From NCBI RefSeq assembly GCF_023898315.1, contig NC_064619.1, forward strand, positions 502,048,594-502,112,593: a DNA stretch of 64,000 nt, read 5' to 3'. A program made the translations under genes and the position numbers. The notes below the pieces were generated by a model, which saw nothing but the letters and a program-made list of their open reading frames with translations, was not told the DNA's origin and made no database searches. This DNA comes from Schistocerca nitens (lineage: Eukaryota; Arthropoda; Insecta; Orthoptera; Acrididae). Numbering within the stretch: position 1 is the first letter of the stretch; the number at the start of each line of letters is the position of its first letter. Positions 57,311-64,000 of this stretch are shown here, piece after piece.

Positions 57311-58303
57311 TTATATTCTTCTCGCCAACATCAAACTCACCAACTTTTTATTAAATTAATCTCTCATCTTCTGAAATTAGATGGGCCTTAAATCATAGAT
57401 AAGCCCAAAGACTGTCACATCGTAAATAAAAGTACCATACGCGACGAATAGCAATCAACAGATAATAATGTAGGATGATGATAAGGGAGGCGGTAGATAG
57501 TCTGTTCCTGTAATTTAGCACAAGTCGGGGCAGTGCACGGGGTTGTAGGAAAAACTTAACGTCGCTGTCCGAAGAACGGTGGGCCGCTCTGGAAAGGTTT
57601 GGGATTTAATCCAGGAAATTAGCTCAAAGTTTGATGATAAAGAACTCGACGACACCACCGCTTCTACCGTTGCTCGCCAAATACTGGCAGGGCAAGTGTC
57701 TGCGCCACCAGGATTAGAACTAGCTATGCCTGATACGAATGTGGTCGGACAGGCGTGCGTTAGCGACTTCAGTCTGGGGAAGCGTCCAATAGTCGGCATG
57801 TTCCAGCAACGCAACATTCTGTAATTCTAGTGGTCATCTGTGCTATTGTCTACCTGCCTTCCTTATTATTTTCTGGTTTGTACCCGACCCTCACAGTTTT
57901 ACTTGGTCGAATATTTGGTCGTAAATATAGGCCGTAGTATTGCAGTAAGAAAGTAGTTATGGTTTGAAACTTTGCCCCGCTATGAAATTGCCTTTCCTTT
58001 CTAGTCTGTACCCGATCATTAATGTTCTAATGAATCGAAATACAGCCGGAACAATTGTACTAAAGAACAGGTTGCCGTTAAACAAACATGGGTCTTGTGG
58101 TTAGATTTAGATGTTAACCGGTTCAATTCTTTGATTGTAATTGCATTTCTCAGTCATTAGTTATAATCTGAATAACCTGTTGTGCTGAATGTGCGTTGCT
58201 GTATTTGAAAGACCAGGTCACTATTGGTGTATTTTAGCTGGATCTTGTGGTTCCGCCAAGTGAGTTCTCTTGCAATAAGAATAATGTTTTAACTGTCAAT
58301 CAG
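57311..58303. other. Unassigned; possible dispersed repeat at 57520-57830
   Basis: Two overlapping frames (57515-57817 minus, 100 codons; 57579-57824 plus, 81 codons) lie in a GC-richer stretch. The minus strand has a tRNA-like phrase (agttctaatcctggtggcgc). This looks like a diverged SINE or other repeat rather than a gene, but no partner is in the window. Confidence 0.3.
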
Positions 58304-58315
58304 TGTAACTTTTAA

Positions 58316-58507
58316 GCCGGCCGCGGTGGTCTAGCGGTTCTGGCGCTGCAGTCCGGAACCGCGGGACTGCTACGGTCGCAGGTTCAAATCCTGCCTCGGG
58401 CATGGATGTGTGTGATGTCCTTAGGTTAGTTAGGTTTAAGTAGTTCTAAGTTCTAGGGGACTTATGACCTAAGATGTTGAGTCCCACAGTGCTCAGAGCC
58501 ATTTTTT
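58316..58507 (+). mobile_element. SINE A copy
   Basis: TSD tgtaacttttaa at 58304-58315 and 58508-58519 (12 bp, perfect). Confidence 0.95.
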
Positions 58508-58519
58508 TGTAACTTTTAA

Positions 58520-59095
58520 AATATTAACAGCCAACTGTCACCAGGGCTTTATTCAAAATAAGATTGTCAAAAGGGATGGGTTGTGATACAGTCGCACCTT
58601 CGTTGCTTTGAAGTAAGCCGTATCTTTGTCATATTGTTTCCTAATATGATTAACCTTTAAGCACAGTTGCGCATCTTAACCCCGAACCTTTCGACATACA
58701 GCCTTAAAATTAAAAGTTACGTAATCTGTTTTGAGAAATTGAGTCACTCTTTTCATCAATGGTGCTTATATAGTTTTCAAGTGTTGCAGAAGGGTATTTA
58801 GTAAGAGAGGTCCATCGCGATAGAAAGCACCGCTGTTTCACCCGATAATGGGCGGGCTGCAGGTGCGGCCGTCTTGTTATCTTTGTCATAATGTTTGCTC
58901 TTTTGATTTCTTTTGCAAAAGCTTATTCATCTTATGGTTTAATGTCAAATAAATTTTGCAGATTTGTTCATTCTGTAAGAAATTATGGTTATATATTGTT
59001 AAATAAACAGGTTGTGTGAAAAGAAAGTTATGTTGGTGGGTCCTCCCTTCCACGTTTTCATTAATTCTAGCAAGTACCACGTATCCCTTGTTATA
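58520..59095. other. No gene recognised
   Basis: AT-rich DNA with short chance frames only. Confidence 0.5.
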
Positions 59096-59760
59096 CTCTC
59101 ATTTTTCTTAGAATTTTTAACCTATTACACCATTTTACATTGTCGAACGCTTCCTCCAGGCCGACAAAACCCTTGAACATATCTTGATTTTTCTTTAGTC
59201 TTGCTTCCATTATCAACCGCAACGTTAGAACAGCATGTCTGGTGCCTTTAGTCTAAAGCCACTCTGATCATCATCTAACAGATTCATGATTTTCTTTTCG
59301 ATTCTTCAAATAGTTCAAATGGCTCTAAGCACTATGGGCCATCTGAGTCCCCTAGAACTTAGAACTGCTTAAACCTAACTAACGTAAGAATATCAAACCC
59401 ATCCATGCCCGAGGCAGGATTCGAACCTGCGACCGTAGCAGCAGCTCGGTTGCAGACTGAAGCTCCTAGAACCGCTCGGCCACAGCTGCCGGCTTTCTAT
59501 TCTTCAGTATATTATTCACGTCAGCCATCTAGATGCATGAGCTGATAAGCTGATTGTGAGACAATTCTCGCACTTGTCGGGTCTTGCAGTCTTTGGAATT
59601 ATGAGAATAATGTTTTTCTGAAAGTCTGAGGCTATGTCGCCAGTCTCATTCATTATTCATACCAAAGTGAGTAGTTTTGTTTCCACTTACCCTAACTATT
59701 TTAGAAATTTTTAAGTAATATTATCTAATCTTCCACCTCATTTGATGGCAAGTTTACCAA
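59096..59760 (-). mobile_element. RTE-like LINE fragment split by SINE A
   Basis: Minus-strand translation passes through an FQKNIILIIPKT-type start, then KIMNLLDDDQSGFRLKAPDM (usual QxGFRxG...) and AWRKRSTM*NGV, the LExAFDxVxW region with stops. This places it in RT blocks 1-3 of an RTE-like element. The SINE A at 59309-59492 interrupts it. Confidence 0.5.
59309..59492 (-). mobile_element. SINE A copy with small deletion
   Basis: About 17 bp of the body (after cactatggg) are missing. TSDs cttttcgattcttca/ctttctattcttca flank it, imperfect. Confidence 0.88.
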
Positions 59761-59875
59761 AGCTGTGTTAAATACGGATTCTGATAATGGATCCCTTAAG
59801 TCCTCCAGATCGACTCTCGTTTTTTCTATCATATCATCAGACACTTCCCGCCCCTCGTACAGGCCTCTAATGCTG

Positions 59876-60165
59876 ACACAACTGCGTGGGTTACTCTGGA
59901 ACGCCTTCCTCCTCTATCGAAATTCTGGGGGTGGCAGTGAGAATTTAGATCGGGAAGGGAGGGGTTCCAGGGTAAGAGGTGCGGTTGTGTGAACCACTGT
60001 GGGTACGTGGATTGGTGGCTAGCGCGCCTACCTAGTAAGCAGGTGACCCGCATTCAATACCGGGCCTTGGTACAAATTTTCACTCCCCGCTTCAGTCTAT
60101 ACACATATAACGATATCTGTACGAGACCAGTAAAGTGTAATTTTTTATGTCATTTTACTTATATC
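59876..60165 (+). mobile_element. Family D tRNA-like repeat
   Basis: tRNA-like unit: gattggtggctagcgcgcct (A-box-like), acccgcattcaataccgggc (B-box-like), then ttggtacaaattttcactcc and tail ctgtacgagaccagtaaagt. The 5' part is a palindrome: 59876-59925 and 59939-59991 are inverted repeats of about 50 bp. It matches the arms of the 32.3-33.3-kb copy. Confidence 0.7.
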
Positions 60166-60220
60166 GAGATTTAAGTTAATGTCCAAGGTATCACACTCTG
60201 CAACCACTCAGCCTAGTGGT

Positions 60221-61220
60221 CTCTCGTTTGCGAGTAATCAATAAAAACATTTCGGAATTTCGTGTGAAGCTCTACAGCTCTGAAAACAGCAACGTTAGCT
60301 AGACAGTTATTTTAGCGTAACCGTTATCTTACAGTCCTCACGTGCAAATTTTTGTAGCTTCCAGTCTCTTCAAGTGCTTTGAAACTTGTTTTTAAATCTT
60401 TAGCGAAAAGACTTTTATCGTTATTTTCATACAGTTAAATGGTTTAAATGTATGTTTTGCCTCTGTCATGTCGTATTATTACGTGTATTAATTGTTTCAA
60501 TTGCTACCATTTCTTCTTCCTATCATTCTTTTTCCACGTGGAATCTTTGGCATGTGATTTTCATTATTTTTATTTATCTATCATAATATTTAAACATGTG
60601 AAAATGCAAATTTACCAGTTTAAAAAAGACGAAATACTGTATGCATATAGACTGTGCAGTGGCGTCAAAATGTACTTTTAGTTACAAAATGTACGTTTTT
60701 TGGATGGCAATCGTCATAAAACATTCAAAACATAAACTATTATTGCAGTATGCACAAAATAGGGTAGACGAAGATTCAAACAAAGGAATAAAAATAATGC
60801 AATAAAATGGACGAATGTATAAAGCGATAAAAGGAAAGACACTATATATCTAAATCAATAGATAACAATAATTAAATTTACTTACAGAAAGATCCCAAGT
60901 GGAAATAGAAAAAGAAATGAGAGCAACGGAAACACTTGAAACACTGAAAATATGTTGTGACAAAGGAAGAGAAATAAAAAAGTACATTTAATCCACTTAA
61001 CTGAATAAAAAGAAACAATAACATTCGTTTCAATAAATATACAGAAATAACAAAAAATCAGAGAACCTGATGAGAATCAGATCCACTACTTTCCTTATGT
61101 AAAGCCCTGATTATAAACGTTACGCTATGGTAATAGTTTAAATAACGTTCCTATTTTAAAACTGTAGAGCATCAAGCGAAATTCCGAAATTTTTTTTCAC
61201 CAATTACTCGCAAACGAGAG
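60221..61220. mobile_element. 1-kb non-autonomous DNA element with long terminal inverted repeats
   Basis: The left end (ctctcgtttgcgagtaatca, continuing through tttcggaatttcg and ctctacag) is the inverted complement of the right end (gcgaaattccgaaat through caattactcgcaaacgagag, 61165-61220). The match continues inward with gaps (aacgtta, gcgtaac) to about 110 bp per arm. The interior is AT-rich with no transposase. Family unknown; the TSD is not clear. Confidence 0.65.
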
Positions 61221-61334
61221 CCAGCCAGGGCGAATGGCAGCTGCATGTGATAACTCGGAACTTAAACTACATCGCCGTTCAGATGGTTTCAAAACGTCAG
61301 TCGAACCACTGGGGACTTCTCCTTGTTAGACGCA

Positions 61335-62335
61335 ATGTCTGAATGATATAAAATGTGGCAATTGACTCTAAACAATGACTTGTTTGACGTCATCGACATG
61401 AGAAGTAAAAGGAATCCGATAAATTTCGGATACAAAATAAATCGAGCATATCTAAAGGCTATAAACTCAACTAAATGCTTAGAGATTACAATTACGAGTA
61501 ACTTAAATTGGAGCGATCACACAGATGACATGGTGGGGAAAGGGAGCCGAAAAATGCGATTTATTGGCAGAGCAGTTAGAAAATGTAACAGATCTACTAA
61601 AGAGACCGCTTACACTACACCTGTCCGCGCTCTTCTGGAGTATTGCCTTACAGAGTGGAATCCGCATCAGATAAGATTTGCGGAGGACATCGAAAAAGTT
61701 CAAAGAAGGTAGCTCGTTTCGTACTGTCGCGAAATAGGGTATATTGTATTGTGTTGTATGTCAACTGGGGACCTAGAAACGACGGAGAGGCTCCGCAGTC
61801 GCAATGGTCCACAACCTCACGACGACTACCGCAGTCTACTTCACCCCTCCGCCGCCCCACACCGAACCCAGGGTTATTTTGCGGTCGGCCCCGGTGGACC
61901 CCCCATAGGGAACGTCTCACACCAGACGAGTGTAGCCCCTATGTTTGCGTGATTGAGTAATGGTGGTGTACGCGTACGTGGAGAACTTGTTTGCGCAGCA
62001 ATCGCCGACATAGTGTAACTGAGACGGAATAAGGGGAACCAGCCCGCATTGGCAGTCATTAAAACATGTTTTTCGCTGCGGCAGGACCTCTTCATGAAGT
62101 TTAAAAGACGTCCTCCTTAGAGTGGGAAAGTATTTTGTTAGCGCCCACTTACATAAGGAAAAATTATCATCATAATAAAATAATAGAAATCAGAGCTCGC
62201 ACGGAAAGGTTTAAGTGTTCATTTTTCCCTTGCTCTGTTCGGGAGTGGATCGGTAGAGAAGTAGCTTGAAGATTTTTTTTTCGATGTCTCTCTGCCAGGC
62301 TCTTAATTGGATCTGCAGAGTAATTACATAGAGGA
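61335..62335 (+). mobile_element. CR1/L2-like LINE 3' fragment split by a GC-rich repeat
   Basis: The plus frame 61353-61712 has STKCLEITITSNLNWSDHTD, KGSRKMRFIGRAVRKCNRST and RALLEYCLTEWNPHQIRFAE ending DIEKVQRR. This is the RT thumb and C-terminus, homologous to VKYLGVSVRNDLKWNDHIQL and IGRVLRKCSPSAKEVA of the element at 54.4-54.8 kb. The LINE 3' UTR resumes at about 62045 (tcattaaaacatgtttttcg) and runs to about 62335. A roughly 300-bp foreign segment lies between. Confidence 0.7.
61741..62044 (+). mobile_element. GC-rich dispersed repeat inserted in LINE
   Basis: It begins tgtattgtgttgtatgtcaa ctgggg and includes gacctagaaacgacggagag, cagtctacttcacccctccg and ggtgtacgcgtacgtggaga, ending gaaccagcccgcat. 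It interrupts the LINE at 61740/62045. I recognise the phrase set as a common repeat of this insect group; class unknown. The ORFs inside are not genes. Confidence 0.55.
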
Positions 62336-62741
62336 ACGTGTCGATATCTCGCGCCGTGCCAGGAAAGCGGATATCAACAAGCCGCGAACAGCGGAGGTAC
62401 CCACACCGCACTCTCACTTTTCGTCCAGGCGACTCTCCACTGTACTGCCTATGTTATTCCTTAAATCACTGTTCCCCAGCGGGAACCGCCGCCTAGGAAC
62501 CCTGAAGTTCGTTCCGACAGAAGCGACCAAACCAGCGCGAGCTAAGGAGAATAGATACTAGCGGACTATTTGCAAGGATCTCTGGAGCACGGCACAACAA
62601 AGCTCTAGAATATTTGCTCAGTAATTCTTATCTTATACGAGACAGGCAGTCACTTTGGATGTGTTAATAAGGAAATCAACACCAAATATACAACGCGTTT
62701 GCTGAAGTAATCAAGGCACACAGAATCGGCAGATGATGCTG
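62336..62741. other. No gene recognised
   Basis: A plus frame at 62307-62561 (84 codons) ends SGNRRLGTLKFVPTEATKPA and beyond. It has no domain I can name and starts inside LINE sequence. It could be an exon, but no evidence supports this. Confidence 0.35.
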
Positions 62742-63890
62742 CTTTTTTTTTTCTTTATTTTGATTTATTCCCTGTCAGCTGTCAGCGGCATTATCCGCCG
62801 CTCTTCAACCGAGTGACATGACAAATAATACAAAAATATAATGTTACATATAAGGCGATAAAAAAGGGGGACATAAATCAGAGTAAGGGGAGATAATGGA
62901 GGTAAAAATACACTACATGGAGACGTTCATGGGGGGACAATTAAAAAAGTCGACATAAAGTTAAGAAACACAGGTGGCGTTTCGTAGAACACAAAAAAGA
63001 AACTGAAGTCACAGGCACAGGTTAAAAGTTGGCCACAGTATTAAAACATTCCAGAACAACACACTTTAAACCCACTTGGAGCACACACGATGAAGAATAA
63101 AACTGCCAGGTGGGACCTACCGAGGGGGAGTCCGGAGAGGATGAAAAGGAGGGGAGAACAAGGTGCAGCAGGTGAGGGAGCGGGATGAAAAGAGTAGGGG
63201 CGTCAGCAGGTACACCAAGAAGCAGGAGATGGAAGACAAGGCAGGAGGGAGTGCAGAGACACTGTGGTGGAGCACATGAGAGGGAGGGGGAGTAGGAGGA
63301 GAAAGTCGCTCAGGAGAAGGGAGGGCGAGGAGAGGGAGCCCTGAGGAGGAGGCAGGAGGAAGATGGGTTCAAATGGCTCTGAGCACTATGGGACTCAACT
63401 GCTGAGGTCATAAGTCCCCTAGAACTTAGAACTACTTAAACCTAACTAACCTAAGGACATCACACACATCCATGCCCGAGGCAGGATTCGAACCTGCGAC
63501 CGTAGCGGTCGCGCGGTTCCAGACTGTAGCGCCCAGAACCGCTTGGCCACTCCGGCCGGCCCCGAGGAAGATGGGGTTGGAGTTGGTAGGAAGGTTAGAT
63601 GTCAGGGCGATGCTCATCATCCGGGAGGGGTAGATGGTGGAAGCTGCGTTGGGAAAGGAGGCGGAGGGTGTGGAGATGGAGAGAGGGTGGGACACAACGG
63701 TAAAGGCGAGACAACGGGCTGGGGGTGGAGAGGAAGGGAGACACCAGGGGGATCAAGGCGGCGGACAATATATAGTGTGCGAATGTGTTCAAGGAAAAGG
63801 AAAAGGTGGGGGAAGGGGATGAGGTCCTCGAGGAGAGGACGCTGTTGGTTGCTACGTCATGTAATATATTCCGCCTAGTTATTGAAAGAG
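62742..63890 (-). mobile_element. PolyA retroposon, family R copy 2, split by SINE A
   Basis: On the minus strand it ends aataaatcaaaataaagaaa plus an A run (plus T/C run at 62742-62756), preceded by ggttgaagagcggcggataa and tgccgctgacagctgacagg. These match the 3' end of copy 1 (ggctgaagagtggcatacta, ctgctgccagcctgcccc). The 5' part is polypyrimidine on the minus strand (63140-63890). SINE A lies at 63368-63563. Confidence 0.6.
63368..63563 (-). mobile_element. SINE A copy inside retroposon R
   Basis: TSD gaggaagatggg at 63356-63367 and 63564-63575 (12 bp, perfect). Confidence 0.95.
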
Positions 63891-64000
63891 CCATTTTCTT
63901 CGATGCACAACACAATGTATTCTTTGTGTACTATATTAATGTTTGCTAAATGGCGCAAAGAATTTATTTTCTTCTCGAGTTCACTGGGACGAACCTCGAA

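Noticed and set aside
62307..62561. 84-codon ORF ending LGTLKFVPTEATKPA
   Set aside because: It begins inside LINE 3' sequence and has no domain; kept only as a note in the gap entry.
1..64000. CRISPR arrays, phage genes, riboswitches, operons
   Set aside because: No regularly spaced identical repeats and no prokaryotic gene organisation; the window is eukaryotic.

Overview
This window is nuclear DNA from a large, repeat-crowded insect genome, most likely an orthopteran (grasshopper or locust, Schistocerca-like). The main evidence is 17 copies of one roughly 195-bp tRNA-derived SINE (called SINE A here), whose head, body and tail I associate with that group, mixed with several other SINE families, Tc1-like DNA transposons, RTE-like and CR1/L2-like LINEs, a Penelope-like element and LTR-element relics. 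There are no bacterial-style operons, and nearly all short ORFs are chance frames or transposon debris. The organism call rests on my recognition of repeat families, not on a database search.

The one convincing host gene is on the minus strand: the two 3'-terminal exons of a divergent ionotropic receptor (IR), a chemosensory relative of ionotropic glutamate receptors. The upstream exon (53176-53595) encodes the pore/second membrane segment and part of the ligand-binding S2 lobe. The last exon (40819-41172) encodes the rest of S2, the last membrane segment and the stop. Both are GC-rich, open, bounded by AG/GT sites and join in phase 0. The 12-kb intron between them is largely built of transposons. 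Earlier exons are not recognised and may lie beyond the window.

Layout. 0-0.9 kb: Tc1-like relic (family T2) split by a SINE A. 0.9-8.8 kb: mostly unassigned, with a possible polyA retroposon, a CT microsatellite and an RTE scrap. 8.8-13.3 kb: Penelope-like element in partial tandem arrangement, hit by a T1 Tc1-like element and a SINE B. 14.8-16.2 kb: second T1 element. 16.2-20 kb: Ty3/gypsy relic with two LTRs and four nested SINEs. 20-24.8 kb: SINEs, a probable solo LTR, a CpG-rich block, a 5S-rRNA-derived SINE, and a triple nest (T2 transposon, SINE B, SINE A). 24.8-30.7 kb: two RTE-like LINEs. 31.5-34.8 kb: an inverted SINE A pair sharing three target-site copies, a palindromic tRNA-like repeat with two further SINEs, and a fold-back element. 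36-40.7 kb: SINE C and RTE fragments. 40.8-53.6 kb: the IR gene and its repeat-filled intron. 53.6-64 kb: CR1/L2-like LINE, more nested SINEs, a 1-kb element with long terminal inverted repeats, a CR1-like fragment split by a GC-rich repeat, and a polyA retroposon.

Nested insertions with readable target-site duplications (TSDs) give a relative history. SINE A is generally the youngest layer, sitting inside Tc1-like, gypsy, LINE, SINE B and retroposon hosts. No single undescribed system stands out. The most informative items are the IR gene, the 5S-derived SINE, the Penelope tandem structure, the inverted SINE pair and the unclassified elements at 60-61 kb and 33.8 kb.
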